Shown here in pieces: positions 1-9,449 of a stretch of 64,000 nt of DNA (its first letter is position 1; each line of letters opens with the position of its first letter). A program made the position numbers and the translations under genes. Source of the DNA: Salinisphaera sp. Q1T1-3 (GTDB lineage Bacteria > Pseudomonadota > Gammaproteobacteria > Nevskiales > Salinisphaeraceae); the NCBI RefSeq assembly GCF_003602005.1, contig NZ_QZWD01000008.1:124001-188000 (forward strand), given 5' to 3'. The notes beneath the pieces are model-generated. The model was not told where the DNA came from. It saw nothing but the letters and a program-made list of their open reading frames with translations, and made no database searches.

Positions 1-511
1 CGCCGGTGATCTCGGCGAGTCGATACACGACATCGAACGGATTGATCGCGGCCTGCTGCGTCAAACTGCCCATGAGCGAGACCACGGACAGATCGGTACG
101 CTGCTCGCGGGGCATGCGTCGTGTCATTTCGGCCAGCGAACGCCCCCAGGACACGCCCAGCGACGTCACCTCGCCGCTGGCCAGGCGGCCATGGACATAA
201 CGCGCCGACGCAGCGCCGAGGGCCGCCAGGTTGCCGCCACGCTCGGCCTCGTCCTCGACGTCCGGCACGACCGTGCACTGCGTCAACGAGAAACGTCGGG
301 CGAGCCGATCCTCTTGGTCGACAAGCTGCTGCGGGGAACGATCGATGAAGACGTGCACATAGCCCGCCTTGTGCGCTTCGCCGATCAAACGATGCACCTT
401 GGCACGCGACAACGACAGACGCGTCGCGATCTCGGCCTGCGTATAGCCGCCCACATAAGACAGCCAGGCGACATAAATCGACAGGTCTCGAGAATCTTGT
501 GCAATCGTCAT
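1..511 (-). CDS. SorC/DeoR-family sugar-binding transcriptional regulator, N-terminal part
   Basis: The reverse strand reads an open frame from an ATG at 511 to the left edge, so the gene is cut by the window. The N-terminus holds a helix-turn-helix of the SorC type (YVGGYTQAEIATRLSLSRAK, about residues 18-37), followed by VHRLIGEAHKAGYVHVFID and the start of the sugar-phosphate binding domain (SLGVSWGRSLAEMTRRMP). Members of this family repress or activate sugar and polyol catabolic operons and respond to phosphorylated sugars. The ligand cannot be told from this fragment. The operon it controls probably lies outside the window. Confidence 0.8.
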   Translation of the reverse strand, partial: MTIAQDSRDLSIYVAWLSYVGGYTQAEIATRLSLSRAKVHRLIGEAHKAGYVHVFIDRSPQQLVDQEDRLARRFSLTQCTVVPDVEDEAERGGNLAALGAASARYVHGRLASGEVTSLGVSWGRSLAEMTRRMPREQRTDLSVVSLMGSLTQQAAINPFDVVYRLAEITG

Positions 512-681
512 GACACCGGCATCGAACATTTTTTCGGCAACCGAAAAAATTTACGACACGGGCTATCGGGATGTCATTGAGACCTTGGTGGGGGGCACGA
601 ATGGCGCATGCGCCGGAACAGGCCGGAGCGCCTGGCAGCGGACCGACAGGCGGCTTGATGCCGGCCTGTCGTCGCGCATAA

Positions 682-710
682 AAAAGGGCCGCCCTGTCGA
701 GCGGCCCTTT
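682..710 (-). terminator. Rho-independent terminator after tRNA-Ala
   Basis: On the minus strand a GGGCCGC...GCGGCCC stem is followed by six T residues just downstream of the tRNA-Ala 3' end. Confidence 0.8.
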
Positions 711-718
711 CTGCAATC

Positions 719-794
<76 letters not shown>

Positions 795-983
795 GAACAA
801 CGTCCGCCGCGGCGAACGAGCTGCGTATCATACCAACCTTGTCGGCGTTGCCAACCCCTTGTGCCTCTTCGATTCAGCAGCCGGGTCGTGAACGGCACCG
901 GCACCGTCGCAACCGGTGCCGATGTCCGGGTCGGCGCGCCTCGATGCAACAGCAGCTCGGGGCGCTGATAGACTGCCGCGGGC

Positions 984-1682
984 ATGGAGGATGCAATCAC
1001 CAAGCCTGTGTCGGTGCTGCTGTTCGTCAAGGCGCCGGTACCGGGCCGATGCAAGACTCGCCTGGCGCGTCACGTCGGCAACGTCCATGCCGCGCGTTGT
1101 CATCGCGCGATGACGGAACATGTGGTCCGACATCTCGCCGGCCTGCCCGACGTCCGATTGACGCTGATGTGCGCACCGGACACCCGACATGCGTTCTTTC
1201 GACGACTCGCGCGGCGTTATCGCTGCCGGCTCGAACGCCAGCATCGCGGCACGCTGGGTCAGCGCATGCATCACGCGCTGCGACAGGCAATCCGGCGTCA
1301 GGAACCGGCGCTTGTCATGGGCAGCGACCAGCCGGATCTGGCCGACCTGCCGCTCGCCGGGGTTCGCCAGGCACTCGATGCCGATCGCGCGGTACTGGCA
1401 CCGACGCACGACGGCGGTTACTGGTTCATCGCGTTGCCGCAGACCCAGGCACGCCTGTTCTGGGGCATCAGCTGGAGCACACCGCGAGTCGCACGCCAGA
1501 CCCGGACCGGATTTCGGCGCCTGCGCATGAGCTGGACCGAGTCGACCCCGCGCCGCGATGTCGATACGCACGCCGATTGGCGTGCGCTACCCCGTCGGAC
1601 AAGGCTTGCGCTCGGCCGAGCTGTGGTGATGCCGGGCCGAGCCGCCGCCAGGGGCGCTGCGCCCGACGACGAACCACGCTGA
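984..1682 (+). CDS. DUF2064 / TIGR04282-type glycosyltransferase-like protein
   Basis: 232 aa. Begins with VSVLLFVKAPVPGRCKTRLA, the nucleotide-binding-like opening of the family (compare MobA and GT-A nucleotidyltransferase folds), and has MGSDQPDLADLPL and LAPTHDGGYWFIAL, the conserved acidic and glycine motifs. No SD is obvious before the ATG at 984. The family is often called rSAM/selenodomain-associated transferase 1, but no such partner lies here. The substrate is unknown. Confidence 0.75.
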   Translation: MEDAITKPVSVLLFVKAPVPGRCKTRLARHVGNVHAARCHRAMTEHVVRHLAGLPDVRLTLMCAPDTRHAFFRRLARRYRCRLERQHRGTLGQRMHHALRQAIRRQEPALVMGSDQPDLADLPLAGVRQALDADRAVLAPTHDGGYWFIALPQTQARLFWGISWSTPRVARQTRTGFRRLRMSWTESTPRRDVDTHADWRALPRRTRLALGRAVVMPGRAAARGAAPDDEPR

Positions 1683-1709
1683 TCGGCGCTCCGCTGTCGG
1701 CGTCGTGGT

Positions 1710-2474
1710 TCAGCCGGCCGCCACGCTGTCCCGCCCCTCGCGACGACGCTTGGTCTCGACCGGGCAATCGTCGAGCGCCTCGGTCAGAAAGCCGTATGCG
1801 TCATCGACGTTCTCGGCCTCGTAGAACAGATCCAGATCGCTGCTGCTGATGAGACCGTGCTCCTCGAAAACCGAGAAATCGATCAGCCGGTCCCAGAACG
1901 CGCGACCATAGAGTACCACCGGTATCCGAGGCTGCTTGCCGGTCTGAATGAGGGTGAGCATCTCGAACAGCTCGTCCATCGTGCCGAAGCCGCCCGGGAA
2001 GATGATCAACGCCTTGGCGATGTTCATGAACCAGAACTTGCGCATGAAGAAGTAGTGGAAGTTGAAGTTCAACCGCTCATGCACCCAGGCGTTGGTGCCC
2101 TGCTCGTGTGGCAGCTCGATATTCAGCCCCATCGACAGCTCGGGATTCACGTCCGCCGCCCCACGGTTGGCCGCTTCCATGATGCCGGGCCCCCCGCCGG
2201 TGCAGACATAGTACTGCTCGCCTTCGGCATGGCTGTCCATGGTCCAGCGCACCATACGTGCCGCCAGCTCGCGTGCCTGACCGTAATAATCCACGGCATC
2301 GGCCACTTTCGGCCCCTGCGGCGAGTGCAGTCGTGCCGATCCCCAGAAGATCAGGCCGTTGTGTACATTCAGATTCATCAGCCGCGTGCGCGGCTCGATG
2401 TATTCCGACAGGATTCGCAGCGGACGGGCCTCGTCGCTGGTCATGAACTCCGCGTCGGTGTAAGCGTTCGACAT
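1710..2474 (-). CDS. LOG-family protein (TIGR00730-type Rossmann fold, nucleotide 5'-monophosphate phosphoribohydrolase-like)
   Basis: 254 aa from the ATG at 2474, which has a strong SD (GAGGAAGG) right before it; the open frame runs further upstream but without an SD. The two family signatures are present: GGGPGIMEAANRGA and PGGFGTMDELFE. LOG proteins hydrolyse the N-glycosidic bond of nucleoside monophosphates (cytokinin activation in plants, purine/pyrimidine nucleotide turnover in bacteria). Convergent with the DUF2064 gene, divergent from clpB. Confidence 0.85.
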   Translation of the reverse strand: MSNAYTDAEFMTSDEARPLRILSEYIEPRTRLMNLNVHNGLIFWGSARLHSPQGPKVADAVDYYGQARELAARMVRWTMDSHAEGEQYYVCTGGGPGIMEAANRGAADVNPELSMGLNIELPHEQGTNAWVHERLNFNFHYFFMRKFWFMNIAKALIIFPGGFGTMDELFEMLTLIQTGKQPRIPVVLYGRAFWDRLIDFSVFEEHGLISSSDLDLFYEAENVDDAYGFLTEALDDCPVETKRRREGRDSVAAG

Positions 2475-2554
2475 GGCCTTCCTCGGCGATTCGGTCACAG
2501 GGACAAACGAAAGCCGGGCAGTGTAGCAGCGCCATCGAGGGCGATCGCACGGCA

Positions 2555-2575
2555 TGTTTCAAACAATGGTTGAAA
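2555..2575. promoter_or_regulatory. Palindromic site upstream of clpB
   Basis: TTTCAA (2557-2562) and TTGAAA (2570-2575) form an inverted repeat with a 7-bp spacer, and TGTTTCAAACA (2555-2565) is itself a palindrome. The right arm is also the -35 element of the clpB promoter, so a bound regulator would block or reshape it. The shape resembles TetR/PsrA-like operators, but the owner is unknown. Confidence 0.45.
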
Positions 2576-2597
2576 TGTTTGTCTTTGCCTCTATAAA
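2570..2597 (+). promoter_or_regulatory. clpB promoter
   Basis: TTGAAA (2570-2575), 16 bp, TATAAA (2592-2597), about 60 bp before the clpB start. The -35 also fits the heat-shock sigma-32 -35 consensus, but the -10 is sigma-70 like (a CCCCAT-type -10 is not seen). Confidence 0.6.
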
Positions 2598-2657
2598 GAG
2601 AGATGAATCACGAAGGCCCCGGCAATCCGCCGAACGCACGCGAAAGGAATCAACGAT

Positions 2658-5249
2658 ATGCGAATGGATAAACTCACGAGCAAGCTTCAGCAGGCACTGG
2701 CGGATGCCCAGAGCCTGGCCGTGGGGCGCGACCACAACGAAATCCAGCCGGCCCACCTGCTGGCGGCCCTGCTCGATGCCGAAGGCGGCACCGTACGCCC
2801 GGTGCTCGACGGAGCCGGACTGGCCGTTCGCGACATCCGTAATCAGGTATTCAAGGCGCTGGACGACCTGCCGAAAGTCGGCAACCCGACCGGCGACGTC
2901 ATGCCCGGCCAGGCGCTGGTCCGGGTTCTGAATCTGGCCGACAAGCTCGCTCAGAAACGTAGCGATTCGTATATCGCCAGCGAGCTCGTGCTGCTCGCGA
3001 TGCTCGAGGACAAGTCCGAGGTCGGCAAGATCCTGAAGAACGCCGGGGCGACGCGCGACAAGATCACGGCCCAGATCGATGCCATCCGCGGCGGCGACAA
3101 CGTCGACGATGCCAACGCCGAGGAACAGCGCGGCGCGCTCGACAAGTACACCACTGATCTCACCGAACGCGCCGAACAGGGCAAGCTCGACCCGGTCATC
3201 GGCCGCGATGAAGAGATCCGCCGCGTGATTCAGGTGCTCTCACGCCGGACCAAGAACAACCCCACGCTGGTCGGCGACCCGGGCGTGGGCAAGACCGCGA
3301 TCGTGGAAGGTCTGGCCCAGCGCATCGTCAACAGCGAGGTGCCGGAGTCGCTGCGCGACAAGCGCGTGCTCGTACTCGATCTCGCCGCAATGATCGCCGG
3401 CGCGAAGTATCGCGGCGAGTTCGAGGATCGCCTCAAGGGCGTATTGTCCGACCTGTCCAAGCAGGAAGGCCGCATCATCCTGTTCATCGATGAGATCCAT
3501 ACGCTGGTCGGGGCCGGCAAGACCGAGGGCTCGATGGACGCCGGCAACATGCTCAAGCCGGCGCTCGCCCGAGGCGAGCTGCATTGCATTGGCGCCACCA
3601 CGCTCAACGAGTATCGCGAGAACATCGAAAAGGATGCGGCACTGGAGCGCCGCTTCCAGAAGGTGATCGTCGACGAGCCGGATCTGGAAGACACGATCGC
3701 GATCCTGCGCGGCCTGAAGGACCGATACCAGGTCCATCACGGCGTAGACATCACCGACGGTGCCATCATCGCCGCGGCCAAGCTGTCGCAGCGCTACATC
3801 ACCGATCGCAAGCTGCCTGACAAGGCGATCGATCTGATCGACGAGGCGGCCTCGAAGATCCGGATCGAGATCGACTCCAAGCCGGAGGAGATGGATCGCA
3901 TCGATCGACGCCGGATTCAGCTCAAGATCGAGAAACAGGCCCTGTCCAAGGAATCCGACGAAGGCTCCAAGGCACGCCTGGTTCGGCTGGAGGAGGAAAT
4001 AGCGGCCGCTGATCGCGAATACTCGGATCTGGAAGAAATCTGGAAGGCCGAGAAAGCCAGCGTCGAGGGCGCTGCCCACAAGCGCGAGGAACTGGAATCC
4101 GCCCGACGTGAACTGGAAGCCGCCCAGCGGGCGGCCGACTACGAGCGCATGGCCGAGATCCAGTACAGCAAGATCCCGACCCTGGAGCGCGAGCTGACCG
4201 AAGCCCAGGAAGCCGAGGCCACCCCGGCCGATCACAAGCTGCTGCGTGACAACGTCACCGATGAAGAAGTCGCCGAGATCGTCTCGCGCTGGACGGGTAT
4301 CCCGGTCAATCGCATGCTCGAGGCCGAGCGCGACAAGCTGTTGCGCATGGAGGATTCACTGCACGAGCGCGTGATCGGCCAGAACGAAGCGGTCTCGGCG
4401 GTTTCGGATGCGATCCGACGTTCTCGGTCCGGGCTGTCCGATCCGGACCGGCCGATCGGTTCGTTCCTGTTCCTTGGCCCGACCGGCGTCGGCAAGACCG
4501 AGCTGTGCAAATCGATCGCGAATTTCCTGTTCGACACGGAAAACGCGATGGTGCGCATCGATATGTCCGAGTTCATGGAAAAACATTCCGTCGCCCGGCT
4601 CATCGGCGCCCCACCCGGTTACGTCGGCTACGAACAGGGCGGTTATCTGACCGAAGCCGTGCGTCGTAAACCGTATTCCGTGATCCTGCTGGATGAGGTC
4701 GAAAAAGCGCATCACGACGTCTTCAACATCCTGTTGCAGGTTCTCGACGACGGGCGCCTCACGGACGGCCAGGGCCGGACAGTGGATTTCCGCAACACCG
4801 TCATCGTGATGACCTCAAACCTGGGCAGTCAGCTGATCCAAGAGCTCAACGACACGGGCTACGAGACGATGAAGGAATCGGTGATGGAAGTGGTCGGCCA
4901 GCACTTCCGGCCGGAGTTCATCAACCGGATCGACGAATCGGTGGTCTTCCACCCGCTCGATCAGGCCGAGATTCGCCAGATTGCACGTATCCAGATGCAC
5001 GAGCTTGAAGCCCGGCTGACCGAACGCGATCTGACGCTTTCGGTCACCGATGCGGCGCTCGACCGGTTGGCCGAGGCCGGCTTCGACCCGGTCTACGGGG
5101 CACGCCCGCTCAAGCGCTCGATCCAGACCCTGATCGAGAACCCGCTGGCCAAGCGGATACTGGCCGGCGACTTCGTGGCCGGGGATATCGTCACCGCCGA
5201 TGTGGCCGACTCGGCACAGCGCGAAATGGTCTTCACAACAGCGGCCTGA
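2658..5249 (+). CDS. clpB: ATP-dependent disaggregase ClpB
   Basis: 863 aa, the normal length of ClpB. Clp-N repeats cover about residues 1-150, the first AAA+ module has Walker [11 protein letters not shown] (about 208) and Walker [12 protein letters not shown] (about 277), the coiled-coil middle domain spans about 410-530, and the second AAA+ has [10 protein letters not shown] (about 612) with [12 protein letters not shown]. No ClpP-binding loop is expected or seen. ClpB works with DnaK to dissolve protein aggregates after heat or stress. Start at 2658 is preceded by AAAGGA; MDKLTSK at 2664 is a possible alternative. It is a single-gene unit with its own promoter and terminator. Confidence 0.98.
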   Translation: MRMDKLTSKLQQALADAQSLAVGRDHNEIQPAHLLAALLDAEGGTVRPVLDGAGLAVRDIRNQVFKALDDLPKVGNPTGDVMPGQALVRVLNLADKLAQKRSDSYIASELVLLAMLEDKSEVGKILKNAGATRDKITAQIDAIRGGDNVDDANAEEQRGALDKYTTDLTERAEQGKLDPVIGRDEEIRRVIQVLSRRTKNNPTLVGDPGVGKTAIVEGLAQRIVNSEVPESLRDKRVLVLDLAAMIAGAKYRGEFEDRLKGVLSDLSKQEGRIILFIDEIHTLVGAGKTEGSMDAGNMLKPALARGELHCIGATTLNEYRENIEKDAALERRFQKVIVDEPDLEDTIAILRGLKDRYQVHHGVDITDGAIIAAAKLSQRYITDRKLPDKAIDLIDEAASKIRIEIDSKPEEMDRIDRRRIQLKIEKQALSKESDEGSKARLVRLEEEIAAADREYSDLEEIWKAEKASVEGAAHKREELESARRELEAAQRAADYERMAEIQYSKIPTLERELTEAQEAEATPADHKLLRDNVTDEEVAEIVSRWTGIPVNRMLEAERDKLLRMEDSLHERVIGQNEAVSAVSDAIRRSRSGLSDPDRPIGSFLFLGPTGVGKTELCKSIANFLFDTENAMVRIDMSEFMEKHSVARLIGAPPGYVGYEQGGYLTEAVRRKPYSVILLDEVEKAHHDVFNILLQVLDDGRLTDGQGRTVDFRNTVIVMTSNLGSQLIQELNDTGYETMKESVMEVVGQHFRPEFINRIDESVVFHPLDQAEIRQIARIQMHELEARLTERDLTLSVTDAALDRLAEAGFDPVYGARPLKRSIQTLIENPLAKRILAGDFVAGDIVTADVADSAQREMVFTTAA

Positions 5250-5275
5250 AGCACACGGCCATCACCGATGGAAAA

Positions 5276-5303
5276 GCCCGCGACCCATATCGCGGGCTTT
5301 TTT
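5276..5303 (+). terminator. Rho-independent terminator of clpB
   Basis: GCCCGCGA-CCCATA-TCGCGGGC followed by TTTTTT, 26 bp after the clpB stop. Confidence 0.93.
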
Positions 5304-5334
5304 GCGCCTGAGCCGTAGCGTCAGACGCTCGGTA

Positions 5335-6427
5335 TCAATTCAAATAACGCCCGGCGTCGAAATCCGCGTCGTCGTTTGTCTCCGAACGCGCCCCCGGAAA
5401 GCGGCCGAGCGCCATCAACGGTGTGCGGTGCCCGGTCGCATCGATCCAGAGACGATCCGACGAATACAACGCTTCGTTATAGGCAATCTCGTTCAGCAGA
5501 CGATAACGGGCCGCTGTCTTCTCGGCACCGTCTTTGTCGGCGGGCTCGGCAAATGACGACGGCTGGTACCGATTGTGAATGCGGGCGACCGTCTCGATCG
5601 CTTCTCTTTCCCTGGCGACGTCCGAGCGGCCATAGGCGGCCAGCGCGTACAACATCGCCGGCAGCGCCATGCCCTGTGACTCGCCGAGCGCGGCGGACGC
5701 TCGCAATTGTGCCCAGGGATCAGCGTCATCGGGCGCGTTGCCCGGCACGGACAGCCAGACCACCGCCTCCAACGCTTTCGGTATGCCCCACCACTGTTGA
5801 TTATCCAGACAACGGGAGGCGCGGACCGGCCTTGGCCGCGATGTTCTGCGGCACGCCAACGCTGGAATTGGCCTGAATATCGTTCAACAGCCCCTGCACG
5901 CCGACGAGCAGCCCGGTCAGATAGACCAAGGCGTCCTGATCGGTGCCGATCTCATCGCGTACGGTCGAGCATTGCGCGCCGCCGATCTCGCCGAAGGCCT
6001 GTACGGTATCGCGATAGACCTGGTAACGCCGCAACGCCGTGATGCGCTCCCAGCGCTGGGCCGATATGCGATTGTCCCGGGCGACGTCCGTCTGCCCGTT
6101 GTACAGATTGCGCTGCACCAGCAGGTGGTATTTTTGGGCTCGGGCCTCGGAACAGAACGACGCCGTCGTGTTGGTCACGATCAGCAGCCGCGCCGGGCGG
6201 TCGATGACGCGAGAGAAACTGCCGACAAGCCGGGACAGCCCCATGCCGGTCCCACAGGCGGACTGGTCCAGATCGTCGCTTGCCAGCGCGTACGGCACGA
6301 CCTCGTCCAGCGCATAATGGTTCAACGTGTGGCCGACCGGCTTGTAGGCCAGACCACAGCCGGACATCAGCCCGGCCGCGACCGAAACGAAGACGAGTTG
6401 TCGGGCTCGCCTGATGCTGTTCTGCAT
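5335..6427 (-). pseudogene. Lipoprotein gene split by a frameshift
   Basis: The gene starts at 6427 with a strong SD (GAGGAGG) and a lipoprotein signal peptide ending LMSGCG (lipobox Cys about residue 24). Its frame runs to a stop at 5801 after NIAAKAGPRLPLSG. The protein then continues in another frame from about 5830 (DNQQWWGIPKALEAVVWLSV) to a stop at 5335. The two halves overlap by about 60 bp and together would make one lipoprotein of about 360 aa. I read this as one ORF broken by a one-base indel in the stretch about 5800-5840. It could be real decay, a sequencing error or, less likely, two overlapping genes. I do not recognise a family; it has no catalytic motif I can name. Confidence 0.65.
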
Positions 6428-6639
6428 TATCGTTTCCTCCTCGGGATCACCGCCGCCGGCGGCATGAAGGACCGATCACGGCGGCGCATGTCGCGCCAGG
6501 AGAGACAGCGCAGAGACACGCGTTGGCATGTCCGGTCAGAACCGATGCGTCACGGCCGAGCCCCCTTCCCGGCGCCCGTCGACACGAATGAAACCGCCGC
6601 CCCGCGGGCCGTTTCGTGCCGGACCGGACACATCGAACA

Positions 6640-6791
6640 GGCTATCGATGTGTGACATGTGCGAGCTACAACGCCGAATCTCAGGATATTGACCTGCGTC
6701 CCGATGCGCGTGCGCGTAGCGCCCGAAAATCCACCCGGCGGCCTCTCCCTTCGAGACAGGCGGACTCGCACGAAACCTCAACAGGCCCTAG
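6640..6791. repeat. CTAG-ended repeat, copy A (short, diverged)
   Basis: The right end CGAAACCTCAACAGGCCCTAG matches the ends of copies C and D, and the 20-25 bp inside it also match. The left end (about 6640, GGCTATCGATGTGTGACATG) is a diverged form of the opposite end. The CTA of the terminal CTAG is the complement of the stop codon (TAG) of the ompW-like gene. A separate 8-bp inverted repeat, ACACATCG...CGATGTGT, lies at 6628-6653. This repeat and its flank fill the 360-bp gap between the lipoprotein and porin genes. Confidence 0.6.
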
Positions 6792-7726
6792 AACCGCACG
6801 CCCATGGAAAGCTGATAGAGCACGGCACGGAAATGGTTCGTGCTGCTGATAGTGCCGACATTCACCGGACCGAGCGTATCCGAGAGATTCGGCGCATCGA
6901 CGACGACGTCGTTGAGCTTGGACTTGACCTCGGCGCAACCGATGTACTGGGCCTCGGCGCCGACAAAGAAGGTTTCGGTGATGTTGATATCCACGCCCAG
7001 CTTGCCGGTGCAGGCCCAGGGCTTGGAGACATACAGCGTCGGCTCGTTGACCGAGTTCAGCAGCTTGTTGCTGATGTCGGTGTCGTAGGTGTAGAGATAC
7101 ATCGCGCCCACGCCGATATAAGGCTGCACCCGCGTCTCGACGAACGGCCGATAGACGAAACTGATGTTCGGCGGCAGCGTCTTGAGCGTGCCGATATTGC
7201 GGCCCGTCGTCGGTACGCCCGTGGGAATCGTGTTGCCGGGGCCGTTACCCGACAGCGCATCGCCGGCAATCGATTGCGTCGCCGCCAGGCCCGATACCTG
7301 GAAGTCCAGTTTGATCGGCGCCGACAGGGTCACTTCTGTGGCCAGATGATGATTCGTCCGCGGGATATACAAACCGAGCGTACCGGAGGGCAACATCTTG
7401 TCACCGACCGAAGAACCGGAGTCGGCGATCTTGGACTCGCCCGGGCCGAAGGCCTGGGCTGCCAGTCCCTTGGCATTGTCGATCTGGAGCTTGGTGCTGT
7501 CGCCGTAGTAATCGAAATAGCCGGCACCGAAGCGGAAATACAGATTGTCCGACACGTAATGCAGCGCATTGCCGAAGATCGAGTCGCCGCCCTGATTCGC
7601 ATCGAGGTCCTGCATCTCGCCCTGGGCCGATGCGCTCGTCGTGGATAAAAGCCCGCCCAGCACTACCAGCCCGGCAGCCAGCCCGCGCCGATTGATGCGC
7701 GCGAATCCTTGTCTGCAGCTTGCCAT
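6788..7726 (-). CDS. OmpW-family outer-membrane beta-barrel protein
   Basis: 312 aa with a Sec signal peptide (GLAAGLVVLGGLLSTTSASA, cleavage after ASAQG about residue 35) and a barrel ending in the aromatic C-terminal residue of the BAM signal (LSMGVRF). Internal strands such as PNISFVYRPF and VQPYIGVGAMYLY are typical of OmpW (PF03922). OmpW is a small barrel for hydrophobic compounds; the E. coli protein is about 210 aa, so this one is longer, with extra loop sequence in the first half. Start at 7726 has SD AAGGGAGA. Its TAG stop coincides with the end of repeat copy A. Confidence 0.85.
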   Translation of the reverse strand: MASCRQGFARINRRGLAAGLVVLGGLLSTTSASAQGEMQDLDANQGGDSIFGNALHYVSDNLYFRFGAGYFDYYGDSTKLQIDNAKGLAAQAFGPGESKIADSGSSVGDKMLPSGTLGLYIPRTNHHLATEVTLSAPIKLDFQVSGLAATQSIAGDALSGNGPGNTIPTGVPTTGRNIGTLKTLPPNISFVYRPFVETRVQPYIGVGAMYLYTYDTDISNKLLNSVNEPTLYVSKPWACTGKLGVDINITETFFVGAEAQYIGCAEVKSKLNDVVVDAPNLSDTLGPVNVGTISSTNHFRAVLYQLSMGVRF

Positions 7727-8205
7727 CTCGATCTCCCTTGATCAGCGATATTGTTCTTGCTTGATGCGTCGCCAGCGCCAGACCGCTGCGACGTGCTTCC
7801 CCAACCGTTCACCAACGATCATCGCAGCAATTGGAAAATTTTCCTTGTTAGCTCGCGACAGGTCTAATTTATATGAAAGAGAAGGCGTTAGAAGCGCACT
7901 CGACTAAAGATTAAGGCAGCGACCTGCGCACTCCCGAGTTGCCCACGCCGTCATCGGCCGTCTCCTCGTGCACGACTTGATTATCGGCGAGGCAACACAA
8001 CACTCAATGAGTGTACGTTGAAGTTTGAATCCAGTAATCGGAACATGCTTTGGCGTCAGCGCTTTGTGATGGCCGTGAGACCGGCGCGGTCACCCCGAAC
8101 GCTGACCGGCAGGACGCTGCTTTCCAAGCGGCGCTCCATCACGCCCACCCCACGGGTGCGCCCTGTTTCGAGCTGAATCATCACCGGCCGAACATGGAAA
8201 TGACT
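7727..8205. other. Intergenic region between divergent ompW-like and aldo-keto reductase genes
   Basis: No gene seen. The part next to ompW is AT-rich for this genome (about 7820-7910) and probably holds its promoter. The part before the reductase holds the palindrome at 8000-8014. Confidence 0.5.
8000..8014. promoter_or_regulatory. Perfect 15-bp palindrome, likely operator
   Basis: ACACTCA-A-TGAGTGT, a perfect inverted repeat about 190 bp before the aldo-keto reductase start. Its size and symmetry fit a TetR- or MarR-type operator. No regulator gene lies next to it. Confidence 0.45.
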
Positions 8206-9036
8206 ATGCATCACGTCACTGCCAACGGCGCCAATATCGCGGCACTCGGTTTCGGCACGTTCGAGCTCGAGCCCGCCGATGCCGAGGCGATGGTCGAGCA
8301 CGCCATTCGGGCAGGCTATCGCCACATCGATACGGCCCAGATGTACAACAACGAAGAAGCTGTCGGCCGCGGCATCCGCAACGCCGGCGTCGACCGCGGC
8401 GATATCTTTCTGACCACCAAGGTCTGGACAGACCAGTTTGCCGACGGCGATCTCCAGGCTTCGGTACGCGACAGTCTCGAGCGACTCGGCACCGATTATC
8501 TGGATCTGGTGCTGCTCCACTGGCCGAACCCGGATATCTCTCTCAAGGAGACCATGGCCGCACTGAACGCCGTGCAGGAAGAAGGCCTGGTCCGCCATAT
8601 CGGCATCAGCAATTTCACGGCGGAACTGATTCACGAGGCCGCGTCGCTGTCGCGCGTGCCCCTGGCCACGAACCAGGTCGAATACCACCCCTATCTCGAC
8701 CAGCGACCGGTGCTCGACGCACTGGCCGAACACGGCATTTCGCTGACGGCCTATTGCCCGCTCGCCCGCGGCGCCGTCTTCAAGGACCCCACGCTGGAGC
8801 GGATCGGCAAGCGCTACGGCAAAAATGCCGGTCAGATCGGGCTGCGCTGGCTGGTTCAGCAGGACAATGTAATCGCCGTGCCGCGGTCATCGAAACCGGC
8901 CCATGTCAGCTCGAATCTCGACATCTTCGACTTTTCACTGACCGAGGAGGAGATGGCCGAAATATCGAAGCTGCACTCCGACGACGGCCGCATGATCAAT
9001 CCATCGTTCGCCCCGGCCTGGGATACGGCTGCGTAG
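8206..9036 (+). CDS. dkgB: Aldo-keto reductase, 2,5-diketo-D-gluconate reductase B (DkgB)-like
   Basis: 276 aa. AKR signatures are present: DTAQMYNNEEAVGRGI (Asp and Tyr of the tetrad), LTTKVW (Lys), LLHWP (His), and the C-terminal IAVPRSSKPAHVSSN NADPH-binding loop. The family reduces aldehydes and ketones such as methylglyoxal and diketogluconate with NADPH in the cytoplasm. ATGs at 8194, 8200 and 8206 are in frame; I chose 8206 because GGAAA stands 7 bp ahead of it. The stop TAG is the first part of repeat copy B. Confidence 0.88.
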   Translation: MHHVTANGANIAALGFGTFELEPADAEAMVEHAIRAGYRHIDTAQMYNNEEAVGRGIRNAGVDRGDIFLTTKVWTDQFADGDLQASVRDSLERLGTDYLDLVLLHWPNPDISLKETMAALNAVQEEGLVRHIGISNFTAELIHEAASLSRVPLATNQVEYHPYLDQRPVLDALAEHGISLTAYCPLARGAVFKDPTLERIGKRYGKNAGQIGLRWLVQQDNVIAVPRSSKPAHVSSNLDIFDFSLTEEEMAEISKLHSDDGRMINPSFAPAWDTAA

Positions 9037-9303
9037 GGCCGTTAACACATCCCGCGTGCGCCGCGCCGGCGATCATTTTTTACAAGAGCAAGGCATCGGG
9101 CGCTTACGGCCGTCATTCTGCCGTAGCGAACGACTACAACGGATTGCGGAAAATGACCGCCGTCCCGTCGGGTTGCGGCCAAAAACCGGCCAGGCAAGGC
9201 GGCAGGGCTTGACCTTGGTCATGCCAAGGTCAAGCCGTGCAACGCCGCATGGCCTGTTTTTGGGCGGCAACGCGGTCACGTGCGAAGTGTTCACAGGCCC
9301 TAG
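9033..9303. repeat. CTAG-ended repeat, copy B
   Basis: Starts at GTAGGGCCGTTAACACAT, a diverged form of the end seen at 43819, and ends CACAGGCCCTAG at 9303. Inside, the order of blocks is that of copy D: GTCATTCTGC, then GTCCCGTCGGGTTG, then a hairpin, then the right end. The central hairpin is TTGACCTTGG-TCATG-CCAAGGTCAA, a different sequence from copies C and D but fully paired. The TAG of the left end is the stop codon of the aldo-keto reductase gene. Confidence 0.72.
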
Positions 9304-9323
9304 GCAACAGCATCGCGATGACG

Positions 9324-9355
9324 TGATGCCCGAGCAATACGGCGCTCGGGCATCA
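9324..9355. terminator. Strong hairpin downstream of fadA
   Basis: TGATGCCCGAGC and GCTCGGGCATCA form a perfect 12-bp stem with an 8-nt loop, between the 3' end of fadA (minus) and repeat B. There is no T run, so it may protect the mRNA end rather than terminate. A further GC-rich hairpin, GCCCGG...CCGGGC, lies nearer the fadA stop at about 9397-9425. Confidence 0.45.
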
Positions 9356-9449
9356 GCCACGGCTCGAGCCGAGGCAGCGGCTCGACCGTCGTGCACCGAG
9401 CCCGGGCATGACGCCGGGCCGGCTTTCCTTGCGCCTTGGCGCGATGCGA

